Below, in pieces: positions 42,681 to 51,454 of a DNA stretch of 64,000 nt. The notes beneath the pieces are model-generated. The model had not been told where the DNA came from. It saw nothing but the letters and a program-made list of their open reading frames with translations, and searched no databases. A program made the position numbers and the translations under genes. This DNA is from Acidobacteriota bacterium (GTDB lineage Bacteria; Acidobacteriota; Holophagae; Holophagales; Holophagaceae): the NCBI GenBank assembly GCA_021794095.1, contig JAJYRN010000002.1:278520-342519 (forward strand), given 5' to 3'. Position 1 is the first letter of the stretch. Each line of letters begins with the position of its first letter.

Positions 42681-44264
42681 CTAACGCAGCCGGAAGGGCA
42701 TGGTGAGCTTCACCCGCGCCTTCACGGGTTTCCCGTCCTTGCGAACGGGTTCGAACCGCCAGCCCTTGGCGTAGTCCACGGCGGTGGGCCGCAGGGCTTC
42801 GGGGCCCTCCAGCGCCTGGGCCGATTCGACCCGTCCGTCCAGGCCAATGACGGCTTCGACGACCACGGTGCCCGTGATGCCCTTCGCCTTGGCCGCGGCA
42901 GGGTACGCGGGCGCTGGGGGACGGTAAGCCAGCTTGGTGTGGTTGGAATCAACCTCCAGGATGGCCTTCGGGTTCCGGAGACGGAAGGTCAGGGTGAGCT
43001 GGAGCCTGGCCCTCACCGGTTGCCCGTTCACCTGGGCCGGCTTGAAACGCCAGGCTCTGGCCCAGCCCACGGCGGCGGGCTGGAGGGCCTCTGGGCCTGA
43101 CAGGGCCTTGGCGGATTCCACCCGGCCGTCGGTGCCGAGGACCACTTCGACGATCACGGTCCCGGAGATACCCTTGGCCTTGGCCTCGGCGGGGCAGGCT
43201 GGGGGGGCGGGACGGTAGGCCACCCGGATCTGGTTGAGGCTGAAATCGTGGATGGGTGCTGGGCGGGCAGAGTTGACCTGGCGCGTAGCCAGGGCGGTGG
43301 CGCCGCAAAGCGAAAGGCCGACGAGCAGGAGGAGAAGACCCCGGAGCGAGGGGGCTTGGCTTGGTCGGGGTTGGAAGAGACGGGTGATGCGGTGCATGAG
43401 GGTTCCTCGGGCGGCCGCGAGGGCCGGTTCGGGATCAGTGGGCGCCCGCCGCAAGGCGGCCAGGACGGCGAGGCCCTCGGCCAGGGGCAGGGGATCGCCC
43501 AGGAGGGCTGCGGCGGCATCGTCGCAGCAGTGCTCCCGGGTGTCCCTGATCTGGCGGGAAAGCCACCAGGCGGCGGGATGGAAGAACAGGAGGGCCTCCG
43601 CAAGGGTCTGCAGGAGGTTGGCAAGGTAATCGTTCCGCCGGAGGTGGGCCAGCTCATGGGCCAGCACGGCCTCCAGGGCATCCGGCGAAAGGGCGAGGAG
43701 GGCCGAGGCCGGCAAGAGGATGGCGGGCTTGAGCCATCCCATAGCCAGGGGGGACTGGGCCCGATCCGACACGAGCAGGCGCACGCGACGGGACAGACCC
43801 ATGCGCTGGGCGAGGTCCTGGAGCCGGGTATTCCAGGCTGCGGGAGCCGGCCGGGCCTGGACCAGATAGAAGCGGTCCAGCCACCACAGTCCCCCGCCGA
43901 GGCGGAGAAGCATGGCGCTGGCCCCCAGCATCCACAGCACGGCCACCCAGGGCAGGAAGGCCCCGAAGGCCGCCAGGGACAGGGCGGACCCAGCCTGGAC
44001 AGGCGGAGCCCAGATCGTCAGATCCGCACCCTGGATTCCCGACGGGGCCGCGCCAGGGGCAAGGGCCACGAAGGTCGCCATCGGCGCGAGGACCATGGCC
44101 ATCAGGCCTGTGCAGGCCCACCGGTAGCGGAATCGGGCATCCTCGCGCCGAAGCAGGGCCAGCCCCGCCCAAGTCACGAGGCCGATGAATGTGTCCTCCC
44201 ACAGCGCATGGAGCAGGGTGAGCCCCAGACGGTGGAGCGTGGGATTCAGCAGGATGGCGTTCAT
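42681..44264 (-). CDS. BlaR1-like M56 metallopeptidase with two TonB-type domains
   Basis: 527 residues. Several membrane helices in the first 130 residues; zinc site HELAH at 203-207 with the third ligand Glu244 in RDTREHCCDD. The C-terminus has no beta-lactam sensor but two tandem TonB-C-like domains (about 350-430 and 445-527), each starting YRPxxPAxPAxAKAKGIxGT and ending AKGWRFEPV or ARAWRFKPA. Such M56 proteins cleave the BlaI repressor upon an envelope signal. It overlaps the blaI gene by ATGA. Confidence 0.92.
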   Translation of the reverse strand: MNAILLNPTLHRLGLTLLHALWEDTFIGLVTWAGLALLRREDARFRYRWACTGLMAMVLAPMATFVALAPGAAPSGIQGADLTIWAPPVQAGSALSLAAFGAFLPWVAVLWMLGASAMLLRLGGGLWWLDRFYLVQARPAPAAWNTRLQDLAQRMGLSRRVRLLVSDRAQSPLAMGWLKPAILLPASALLALSPDALEAVLAHELAHLRRNDYLANLLQTLAEALLFFHPAAWWLSRQIRDTREHCCDDAAAALLGDPLPLAEGLAVLAALRRAPTDPEPALAAARGTLMHRITRLFQPRPSQAPSLRGLLLLLVGLSLCGATALATRQVNSARPAPIHDFSLNQIRVAYRPAPPACPAEAKAKGISGTVIVEVVLGTDGRVESAKALSGPEALQPAAVGWARAWRFKPAQVNGQPVRARLQLTLTFRLRNPKAILEVDSNHTKLAYRPPAPAYPAAAKAKGITGTVVVEAVIGLDGRVESAQALEGPEALRPTAVDYAKGWRFEPVRKDGKPVKARVKLTMPFRLR

Positions 44265-44647
44265 CGGCGCTCCTTGCGGAGGCGGTCCAGGGTGGCCTGG
44301 ATCGCCGCCAACTCGGCCGGGTCGGCCGGCGACTCGGACAGGGCCCTCAGCACCAGAGAGGCGGCGCTGCCCTCGAAGGCCTTGTCCATCAGCTCCCGCA
44401 GCAGGCAGGCCTGCGTGGGCGCCTCTCCCTGGGCGGCCTGGTACACGTGGCTCCGCGCGGACTCGTCACGGGTCACCAGGCCCTTGTCCACCATGATCTG
44501 CATGAGCTTCAGCACGGTGGTGTACCCCATGTCCCGGCCCTTCGACAGATCCGCGTGTACGTCGCGGACCGTGGAAGGGCCCCGGTCCCAGAGCACCCGA
44601 AGGATGGCGAGCTCGCCATCGGACGGACGGATGGGGTCGGTGGTCAT
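44261..44647 (-). CDS. BlaI/MecI-type transcriptional repressor
   Basis: 128 residues. Winged-helix start (PIRPSDGELAILRVLWDRGP, then STVRDVHADLSK), recognition helix GYTTVLKLMQIMVDKGLVTRD, and a C-terminal dimerisation helix. It represses its own operon with the M56 protease. The operators overlap its promoter. The ATG has GGGAG upstream. Confidence 0.94.
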   Translation of the reverse strand: MTTDPIRPSDGELAILRVLWDRGPSTVRDVHADLSKGRDMGYTTVLKLMQIMVDKGLVTRDESARSHVYQAAQGEAPTQACLLRELMDKAFEGSAASLVLRALSESPADPAELAAIQATLDRLRKERR

Positions 44648-44671
44648 GGGTCTCCCGGGTGGATGTCCTCC

Positions 44672-44714
44672 AATGTACGAACCGGTTCGGATTTGTCAAC
44701 GAACTGGTTCGTAC
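44672..44714 (-). promoter_or_regulatory. blaI promoter with two dyad operators
   Basis: Minus-strand TTGACA (44699-44694) and TACATT (44677-44672), 16-bp spacer. Two 15-bp operator-like dyads, 44675-44689 (within the spacer/-10) and 44700-44714 (just upstream of -35), share TACGAAC..GGTTCG with one difference. Each is itself a palindrome. Repressor binding to either should block RNA polymerase. Confidence 0.8.
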
Positions 44715-44719
44715 TTTTT

Positions 44720-45358
44720 TTAGGTCAGGGCCCGGAGAAGGATCTCCGCCAGTGGCCGGATCCGTCCTGGTTCGCTGAGGATGGCGCCCCGGGCGGCGAT
44801 GAGGCGGGCGGAGGAGCGGCCCAGGAGGGCTGTTTCCACCAGGCCATGGGCCTTGAGGGTGGCGCCGGTCTGGACGAGGTCCACGATGGCGTCCGCCAGG
44901 CCCAGCAGCGGCGCCAGCTCCACGCTGCTGCTGAGGGGCACCAGCTCGGCCGTGAGGCCTTCCCGTGCCAGCCAGGCCTCCGTGGCGCGGAAGAACTTCG
45001 TGGCCAGCCGCAGGTGGGGGCGGGCCTTCAGATCCTCCAGCGTGATGCCGGCGGGGGCGCAGAGACAGAGGCGGCAGGCACCGATGCGGAGATCCGCCAG
45101 CTCCAGCAGGTCCATCTCCAGCTCGTCGAGGGTGTCCGAGCCCACGATGCCGAGGCTCGCCACACCGGCCGCCACGTAGCGGGGCAGATCGGCGCCCTTG
45201 AGCAGCAGCGCCGATACGCCCGGCGTGGCCGTGGGGATGCGGAGCACGCGGGACTTCAACGCGGCGGCATCGAGCGCCAAGGGCGTTCCGGCCAGGCGGG
45301 GCACCAGCTCGTCGCCGAGGCGACCCTTGGGGAAGGCGATGAGAACGGGCGCGGTCAT
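44720..45358 (-). CDS. hisG: ATP phosphoribosyltransferase catalytic subunit HisG (short form)
   Basis: 212 residues, the short form without the C-terminal regulatory domain. IAFPKGRLGDELV start, the PRPP loop VQTGATLKAHGLVE and GIVGSDTLDE. It begins histidine synthesis by joining ATP to PRPP and needs HisZ, encoded next door. It is the last gene of the operon, an unusual place. Its stop sits 5 bp from the upstream operator of blaI. Confidence 0.95.
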   Translation of the reverse strand: MTAPVLIAFPKGRLGDELVPRLAGTPLALDAAALKSRVLRIPTATPGVSALLLKGADLPRYVAAGVASLGIVGSDTLDELEMDLLELADLRIGACRLCLCAPAGITLEDLKARPHLRLATKFFRATEAWLAREGLTAELVPLSSSVELAPLLGLADAIVDLVQTGATLKAHGLVETALLGRSSARLIAARGAILSEPGRIRPLAEILLRALT

Positions 45359-46320
45359 GGCTGCTCGAAGAGGTCGGGGCGGGTCTCGGCGAGATCCAGG
45401 AGGCGGGACAACCGCACGCAGAAACCCGCAGCCTGCCAGGGCCGACCCAGCTCCGGGAACAGCCGGTCGTAGCGGCCACCCGCGGCCAGTTCCTGCTGGG
45501 CGCCGGGGGCCCAGAGGCGCAGGGTGGGGCCCGTGTAGAAGTCCAATCCGGCCACATCCGCCAGGTCCACCCGCAGGTCCAGCCGCTCCGGCAGGATGGG
45601 GAGCAGGGCGTGGAGGGCCCGGTCCATGTGGGCCCGCTCCCCGGCGAGCAGATCTGCGTAGGGGCTGGCATCCAGAGCCTTCAGGGTGTCGGGGCCATCC
45701 AGGTCGGCGAGCAGGGCTTCGGCGTGGGCCGTGAGGCGCGGCGCCGCGGGGTGATCCCCCAGGGCTTCGCGGACGCGGTGGGCTGCGCGGCGGGAGAGGG
45801 CTGCCACGACGGCTTTCGCAAGGTCTGGTGGAAGCTGCTCGGCCTCCAGCGGGCGGCGCACGAGGGCAGCGTTGCCCAGGTGCAGGATGGCGCGCCGCAG
45901 ACCCAGCGCCTCGGGCACGGCCATGAGGAGACGGGCCAGCTCCACATCGGCTTCCGCCGAGATCTCTCCTTCCGGCTGGATCCGCTCGCAGCCCACCTCG
46001 AAGCGCTCCATGGCTTCCCAGGGCTGGACCGGGCGGCGGAACACTGCGCCGGCGTAGGCCACGCGATCGGGGGGCTCCGGGAAGCGCCGCGCCAGGAGTC
46101 CCGCCAGGGCCACGGTGAAATCCCAGCGCAGGGCCACCAGATCCTCGCCGTCGAAGAACCGCAACGCGCCCTCGGGCACCGGTTCCCGCAGCACCAGCGA
46201 GGGGTGCAGCTCCCGGTAGCCGTGGGCGGCCAGCAGCGCCATGAGGGCGCCCTCCCAGCGGCGGAGCCGGGCGGCGGAACCAAACAGCAGGTCGGGGAAG
46301 TGGGGCGTGCGGACGGGCAT
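45355..46320 (-). CDS. hisZ: ATP phosphoribosyltransferase regulatory subunit HisZ
   Basis: 321 residues, histidyl-tRNA-synthetase-like without tRNA binding. FRRPVQPWEAMERFEVGCERI matches motif 2 and GLDFYTGPTLRLWAPG matches the histidine-A site; GGRYDRLFPELG follows. It activates short HisG and confers histidine feedback. Overlaps hisG and hisIE by ATGA. Confidence 0.95.
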   Translation of the reverse strand: MPVRTPHFPDLLFGSAARLRRWEGALMALLAAHGYRELHPSLVLREPVPEGALRFFDGEDLVALRWDFTVALAGLLARRFPEPPDRVAYAGAVFRRPVQPWEAMERFEVGCERIQPEGEISAEADVELARLLMAVPEALGLRRAILHLGNAALVRRPLEAEQLPPDLAKAVVAALSRRAAHRVREALGDHPAAPRLTAHAEALLADLDGPDTLKALDASPYADLLAGERAHMDRALHALLPILPERLDLRVDLADVAGLDFYTGPTLRLWAPGAQQELAAGGRYDRLFPELGRPWQAAGFCVRLSRLLDLAETRPDLFEQP

Positions 46321-46946
46321 CAGACCTTGCCTCCCGTGGCATCCGTGTGGCGGCGCTGCAACACCGCGACGGCATCGCGCAGCCGGGCGCCCTTCGCGAG
46401 GAGCAGCAGATCCAAGTGGAAGATCAGATCCGCCGCCTCGCCCAGGAAAGCCTCCCGGTCCTCGTTCTTGGCGGCGATGACCACCTCGCCGGCTTCCTCC
46501 ACCACCTTCTTGCCGATGCGGTCCACGCCTTGCGCAAAGAGGCGCTGGGTGTAGCTTCCGGCGGGATCGGCGGCGGCCCGGCGGGCCTCCAGCACTGCCT
46601 CCAGGCGGCCCAGCCAGGGCAGGGTGGCGGGCCAGGGCGCATCGCCGTCGAAGCAGCTCTCCGTGCCCCGGTGGCAACTGGGGCCCTCGGGCTCGGCGAG
46701 GATCAGCAGGGCATCGCCATCGCAGTCGGGACGCACCTGGATCACCTTCAGGCGGTTTCCGCTGGTGGCACCCTTGGTCCAGAGCGCCTGACGGGAGCGG
46801 CTCCAGAACGTGACCCAGCCGGTCTCCAGGGTGAGGCGCAGGGCCTCGCGGTTGAGCCAGGCCAGCATGCGCACCTCACCCGCGGGGCTCTGTACGATGC
46901 CGGGGATGAGGCCGTCGGGGCCGAATCGGAGCGCATTGAGGTCCAT
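46320..46946 (-). CDS. hisI: Bifunctional HisIE (PRA-CH and PRA-PH)
   Basis: 208 residues. N-terminal cyclohydrolase with the zinc/Mg motifs RPDCDGDALLI and CHRGTESCF; C-terminal pyrophosphohydrolase with YTQRLFAQGVDRIGKKVVEEAGEV and AADLIFHLDLLLLAKG. It carries out the second and third steps of histidine synthesis. Coupled to hisZ by ATGA. Confidence 0.96.
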   Translation of the reverse strand: MDLNALRFGPDGLIPGIVQSPAGEVRMLAWLNREALRLTLETGWVTFWSRSRQALWTKGATSGNRLKVIQVRPDCDGDALLILAEPEGPSCHRGTESCFDGDAPWPATLPWLGRLEAVLEARRAAADPAGSYTQRLFAQGVDRIGKKVVEEAGEVVIAAKNEDREAFLGEAADLIFHLDLLLLAKGARLRDAVAVLQRRHTDATGGKV

Positions 46947-46948
46947 GG

Positions 46949-47701
46949 TCACATCCGCACGAGCATGCCGTTGTGGGCGAGGTAGGCCTTGAGCTTCGGG
47001 ATGGGAAGGGTGCCCTCGTGGAAGAGGGTGGCGGCCAGCACCGCATCGGCACCGTGTTCCAGGGCTTCGAGGAAATGGATCTCCAGCCCCGCGCCACCGG
47101 AGGCGATGAGGGGGATGGGCAGCTCGGTGGCCCGATCCAGGAGCTGGATGTCGAAACCCTGGCCGGTGCCGTCCCGATCCATGGAGGTCAGCAGGAGCTC
47201 GCCGGCGCCGAGGTCGCACAGCTCCTGGAGCCACGGCAGGGCCGCGCGGTCCGTGGGCTCGGTGCCGCCTTTCAAGAAGACGCGCCAACCGAGATCCGGA
47301 TCGCGCTTCACATCCACGGCCGCCACCACGCACTGCCGGCCGAAGGCGTCGGCCAGTTCGGAGACCAGGGCCGGGCGCAGGGCCGCGGCGGTGTTCACGG
47401 CCACCTTGTCGGCGCCGGCTCGGAGCAGGCGCTTGGCGTCATCCACGCAGGCGATGCCGCCGCCGACGGTGAAGGGGATGCTCAGCTCCCGCGCCACGTC
47501 GCGCACCCAGATCTCCCGGGTGCTCCGGGCTTCCTGGCTGGCGCTGATGTCCAGGAACACCAACTCGTCGGCGCCCTCCGCGTCGTAGCGTCGGGCCAGG
47601 TCCACGGGATGGCCGAGGTCGCGCAGGTCCTTGAACTGGACGCCCTTCACCACGCGGCCGTTCTTCACATCCAGGCATGGGATCACGCGCTTGGCAGGCA
47701 T
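46949..47701 (-). CDS. hisF: Imidazole glycerol phosphate synthase cyclase HisF
   Basis: 250 residues, (beta/alpha)8 barrel. RVIPCLDVKNGRVVKGVQF with the catalytic Asp, FLDISAS, and SMDRDGTGQGFDIQLL with the second Asp. It forms, with HisH, the enzyme that closes the imidazole ring. The stop lies 2 bp before hisI. The start overlaps hisA by one base. Confidence 0.97.
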   Translation of the reverse strand: MPAKRVIPCLDVKNGRVVKGVQFKDLRDLGHPVDLARRYDAEGADELVFLDISASQEARSTREIWVRDVARELSIPFTVGGGIACVDDAKRLLRAGADKVAVNTAAALRPALVSELADAFGRQCVVAAVDVKRDPDLGWRVFLKGGTEPTDRAALPWLQELCDLGAGELLLTSMDRDGTGQGFDIQLLDRATELPIPLIASGGAGLEIHFLEALEHGADAVLAATLFHEGTLPIPKLKAYLAHNGMLVRM

Positions 47702-48414
47702 CAGGCGGCTCCTTCCAGCGCAAGGCGGGTGGCGGGATCATCCAGGGGCAGCACACCCTCCAGGAGCGCCTTGCCACTGATGGCGCCCACGACGCCAGGA
47801 ATGCGGGCCAGGGCACCGAGGTCGGCGAGCCCGCGCAAACCACCGGAGGCTTGCACGCGGAAGCCCTCCTTTGTCACGAGGGCGGCGGCGTCGAGGCCGG
47901 GCCCCTCCAGGGTTCCGTCGCGGCCGACGTCCGTGACCAGCGCCCGGTCGAAGCCCAGCACCAGCAGGGCCTCGAACACATCTGTCGAGGCGCAGGCGCT
48001 GGTGGTCTGCCAGCCGCGGGTGACGATGCGGCCGCCCTTCAGGTCGAGGGCCGCGAGGACGCGGTCGCCCGGCAGGCCCTTCAGCTCCCGGGGCCGCTCC
48101 ACGGCGAGGGTGCCCACCACGGCGTCGAAGCCGAGGTCCAGCGCTGAGGAGACGTCGTCCCGCGTGCGCAGGCCGCCGCCGAGCTGGAAGCGGAGGGCGG
48201 GGAACTGGGCCGGGAAACCCGCGAAGGCGCCCTGGCGGGCCCGCCCGAAGGCGCCATCCAGATCCACGAGGTGGATGCGGCGGGCCCCGGCTGCCGCGAG
48301 GCGTTCCACCCAGGCCTCGGGCGCCAAGTCGTAGAAGGTGGCCTGATCCGGGTCGCCGTGGCGGAGGCGGACCAGCCGGCCCGACAGAAGGTCCAAGCTG
48401 GGGATCAGTTGCAT
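47701..48414 (-). CDS. hisA: HisA, ProFAR isomerase
   Basis: 237 residues, barrel paralogue of HisF. IPSLDLLSGRLVRLRHGD, IHLVDLDGAFG, FQLGGGLRTRDDV, and DVGRDGTLEGPGLD. It isomerises ProFAR to PRFAR. Overlaps hisH by 10 bp. Confidence 0.96.
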   Translation of the reverse strand: MQLIPSLDLLSGRLVRLRHGDPDQATFYDLAPEAWVERLAAAGARRIHLVDLDGAFGRARQGAFAGFPAQFPALRFQLGGGLRTRDDVSSALDLGFDAVVGTLAVERPRELKGLPGDRVLAALDLKGGRIVTRGWQTTSACASTDVFEALLVLGFDRALVTDVGRDGTLEGPGLDAAALVTKEGFRVQASGGLRGLADLGALARIPGVVGAISGKALLEGVLPLDDPATRLALEGAA

Positions 48415-49034
48415 GGCGCCTCCGGCACGGCGACGGTGGCTCCCATCCAGGCCAGGGCCGCCTGGAGCAGACTCAGGCCGAAGGCCCCCGACTTTTCGGG
48501 GTGGGCCTGGAAGCCCAGCACCCGGCCCCGGGCTTCCACGGCCGAGAAGGGGCGGCCGTGGCTGGCGGTGTACACCGTCTCCGGGCCGGGCTCCAGGGCG
48601 TAGCTGTGGACGAAATAGAGCCAGCCGCCCTGAGGATCCGGCAGGGCCGGGTGCGCGACATGCTGCTGCACCCGGCTCCAGCCCACATGGGGCACCTTCA
48701 CGCCCGGTCCCAGGCGCCGGACGAGGCCCGGCAGCAAGCCCAGACCACTGGCCCGCGGCGCCTCCTCGCTACCCTCCGCCAGCAACTGGAGACCCAGGCA
48801 GATCCCGAGCAGCGGGCGGCCATCGGCCACCAGGTGGGGCAGTTCCCGCCACCAGCCGTGCGCCCGCAGCGCCTGCTGGGCGGCCTCGAAGTGGCCCACT
48901 CCGGGCAGGATCAGGGGGCCGGCGTCCGCGCCCTCACTGGGCCGCTCGGCGCGGACATGATCCAGGCCCAGGCGGTCCAGGGCCCCTTCCAGGGAGGCGA
49001 GGTTGCCCGCGCCGGTGTCAATGAGCGTGATCAT
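48405..49034 (-). CDS. hisH: Imidazole glycerol phosphate synthase glutaminase HisH
   Basis: 209 residues, class-I glutaminase. IDTGAGNLASLEGAL, nucleophile Cys in LLGICLGLQLL, and the His/Glu pair in GFQAHPEKSGAFG. It supplies ammonia to HisF. ATG 49034 overlaps the end of hisB by 4 bp. Confidence 0.96.
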   Translation of the reverse strand: MITLIDTGAGNLASLEGALDRLGLDHVRAERPSEGADAGPLILPGVGHFEAAQQALRAHGWWRELPHLVADGRPLLGICLGLQLLAEGSEEAPRASGLGLLPGLVRRLGPGVKVPHVGWSRVQQHVAHPALPDPQGGWLYFVHSYALEPGPETVYTASHGRPFSAVEARGRVLGFQAHPEKSGAFGLSLLQAALAWMGATVAVPEAPCN

Positions 49035-49615
49035 GCCGACAGCGTCCCTTTGGTGGAGGGGATTCCGCTCCCCTCGATGCGGACAGCTTCGCGCAGGGCG
49101 CGGGCCAGGGCTTTGAAGAGCGCCTCCACCTTGTGGTGGGTGTTCACGCCCCGCAACAGATCGGCATGGAGGGCCAGCCCGCCGCGCAGGGCGAGGGCGA
49201 TGAAGAACTCCCGCACCATCTCGGTCTGGAAGCCGTCGCCCAGCACCACCGGCGGGAGATCGGCGTGGAACTCGCACCAGGGGCGGCCCGAGAGGTCCAC
49301 CACCACGCGGGCCAGGGCCTCGTCCAGGGGCACGTAGGCATGGGCGAAGCGGGCGATGCCGGCGCGGTCGCCGAGGGCCGTCCGGAGTGCCTCGCCCAGG
49401 CAGAGGCCCACATCCTCCACCAGGTGGTGGCTGTCCACGGGCAGGTCGCCCTCGGCTTCGATCACCAGGCCCAGCCCGCCGTGGCGGGCGAGTTGCGCCA
49501 GCATGTGGTCGAAGAAACCCAGTCCCGTGCGGATGCGGATCTCGCCGCCCTCCAGGGACAGCTGGAGGTGCACACGGGTCTCGGCGGTACGGCGGTCCAG
49601 GGTGGTGGTTCTCAT
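49031..49615 (-). CDS. hisB: Imidazoleglycerol-phosphate dehydratase HisB
   Basis: 194 residues, the stand-alone dehydratase without the fused phosphatase of enterobacteria. RTGLGFFDHMLAQL, DSHHLVEDVGLCLG, FFIALALRGG..LHADLL and VNTHHKVEALFKALARAL carry the manganese-binding His repeats. It makes imidazole acetol phosphate. Overlaps the hisC fusion gene by ATGA. Confidence 0.96.
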   Translation of the reverse strand: MRTTTLDRRTAETRVHLQLSLEGGEIRIRTGLGFFDHMLAQLARHGGLGLVIEAEGDLPVDSHHLVEDVGLCLGEALRTALGDRAGIARFAHAYVPLDEALARVVVDLSGRPWCEFHADLPPVVLGDGFQTEMVREFFIALALRGGLALHADLLRGVNTHHKVEALFKALARALREAVRIEGSGIPSTKGTLSA

Positions 49616-51375
49616 GCGGGCTCCTCCGTCAACATCGGCAGCAGGTCGCTTAGGCTCGCGAACTGGAGGTCTTCAGGCGCGGCGAAGCGCGCGCGGTCCC
49701 CGCCCACGGCTGCGAACCGCCAGGCGAGTTCGGGACGCAGCGCGGCGGCGGCGCGGAGGCAGCGGGCATCGTCCACGGTGTCGCCCACGAACAGCACCTC
49801 CTCGGCCCGGAAGGCGTCCGCCAGCTGGAGCAGGCCCGCGGGCTCGGGCTTCCGTAGGTGGGGTGCGGCGTCACACACGGCGGGAAAACGGAAGCCCAGC
49901 ACCCGCCAGGCCAGCTCCAGTTCCTCTGGCGGCCGGCCCGTGAGCACCGCCAGATCCCAGCCCGTGGCCTCCAGTTCCGCCAGGGCCACCACGGGCTTCT
50001 CCATCTGGATGGTGTCGGCGTAGTGCCGCTGGACCACCGTCTGGGCGGCGGGTTCCAGGGCGGCCATGCGGGATTCGAATTCAGAGAAGCCCCGGTCTGT
50101 GGCGGCCTCCAACACGGGTACCAGGTCGCGATCGCCGCAGACCTCCGCCAGGGCCAGGGCCCCCGCCGTGAGGCGGAAGTCATTGTTGAAGCCCCCCAGT
50201 CGCTTGAAGGCGCGGAAGGTGGCATCGGACCAGGGCAGCGCGGGGCGCAATTCCGCCAGGGCCCGGGCCACGGCCTCCATGAAGCTGCGATCCGCATCAA
50301 TGAGGACACCGTCAATGTCCAGCGCCAGGAGTCGGCGGCGCTTCTGGGGCGCGGGCGGCGGCAGGCTGCCGCCGAGGGCTTTGGCCACCCGGGCCGTGGC
50401 CGCCTCGTCGCCCACGGTGATGCGGGCCGCGCCAGCCCCTGGCAGGCGTCGCACCTTCAGGCCCGCGGCCTCCAGGGGAGCGGCGGGATCCGGGGTCAGG
50501 TAGAGGAAATTGGCCTCGCTGGGGGCGGCCTGGTGCTCCGGCAGGGCGGCGGCGAGCCGAGCCCTGCGGTCGGGCACCTCGCGAATGCCGGGGTCGAAGG
50601 CCCCTGCAAAATCCAGGGCCACGTCCAGGGCCTCCAGGCTGGCGGCGGGCAGGGAATAGGGCAATTGCAGGGTGGCCAGTTTCCCCACCAGGGCCGGGTC
50701 GCCCACCAGGTAGCCCAGGCGCCAGGCCGCGGAAGCCAGGGCCTTGCTGAAGGTCCGCAGCAGCAGGACGTTCGGGAAGCGATCCACGGCCAGCCGGTGG
50801 GTGGCGGGGGCGAACTCCGCGTAGGCCTCATCCAGCACCACCAGCGGGGGCTCGGGCCGGGCGGCGGCCGCCTGGAGGAGGGGTTCGAGCTCTTGAGGCG
50901 AGATCCAGGCACCCGTGGGGTTGTTCGGAAGGGTCAACCAGATCTGCCGAGCCTCCAGGGCCGCCTCCCAAGGGGCCAGGGGCCAGCCCTCCCCTACCGG
51001 TACCGGACGCACGCGGCCGCCGTGCCGACGGATAAGCAGCGGGTAGAGACTGAAGCCGGGCTCGGGGATGGCCACGGTCTCGCCGGGCGACAGGCCCGCC
51101 ATGGCCACCAGATCAAGCAGGGCCCCGGAGGAGGGGCCGAGCAGGAGACCGCCTTCCGGCGCGCCCAGGCGGCGGCGCAGGCGCTCGGTCAGTTCGCCCT
51201 GGCGTTCGGGATAGCGGTGGAACGGCATCCGGACCAAGCGGTCCAGCAGGGCGGCCCGGGCCGCGGGCGGCCAGTCGGCGGGCGGCTCGTTCAGGTGGAG
51301 GCGCAGGCCCTCCTTGGGTTCGGGGGGGCGCCGGTAGGCGGGCAGGTCGTTCAGGTCGGGACGGAGCAGGGACAT
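49612..51375 (-). CDS. hisC: HisC aminotransferase fused to a HAD phosphatase domain
   Basis: 587 residues. Residues 1-340 are histidinol-phosphate aminotransferase: NNPTG at 151-155, Asp182 and Tyr185, PLP-lysine in RTFSKALASAAWRLGY (Lys211). After a short linker, residues 348-587 are a HAD hydrolase with motif I DIDGVLID (Asp353/Asp355), motif II VLTGRPPEE, motif III Lys in LRKPEPAG, and motif IV VGDTVDDARCL. The HAD part may be the missing histidinol-phosphate phosphatase of the operon; this is inference. The symbol is based on the aminotransferase half. Confidence 0.92.
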   Translation of the reverse strand: MSLLRPDLNDLPAYRRPPEPKEGLRLHLNEPPADWPPAARAALLDRLVRMPFHRYPERQGELTERLRRRLGAPEGGLLLGPSSGALLDLVAMAGLSPGETVAIPEPGFSLYPLLIRRHGGRVRPVPVGEGWPLAPWEAALEARQIWLTLPNNPTGAWISPQELEPLLQAAAARPEPPLVVLDEAYAEFAPATHRLAVDRFPNVLLLRTFSKALASAAWRLGYLVGDPALVGKLATLQLPYSLPAASLEALDVALDFAGAFDPGIREVPDRRARLAAALPEHQAAPSEANFLYLTPDPAAPLEAAGLKVRRLPGAGAARITVGDEAATARVAKALGGSLPPPAPQKRRRLLALDIDGVLIDADRSFMEAVARALAELRPALPWSDATFRAFKRLGGFNNDFRLTAGALALAEVCGDRDLVPVLEAATDRGFSEFESRMAALEPAAQTVVQRHYADTIQMEKPVVALAELEATGWDLAVLTGRPPEELELAWRVLGFRFPAVCDAAPHLRKPEPAGLLQLADAFRAEEVLFVGDTVDDARCLRAAAALRPELAWRFAAVGGDRARFAAPEDLQFASLSDLLPMLTEEPA

Positions 51376-51430
51376 GGGGATCTCGGGATCAGGGTAGGCG
51401 AAGGCGAGGCTTCCAGGACGGAGCGATCAG

Positions 51431-51454
51431 GGGCGCGGCGGCAAAACCGCGCCC
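51431..51454 (-). other. Hairpin in the hisD-hisC gap
   Basis: 8-bp GC arms (51431-51438 / 51447-51454) with a T-rich loop on the minus strand, starting at the hisD stop. The 78-bp gap is the largest in the operon. It could be a processing site or partial terminator. Confidence 0.45.
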
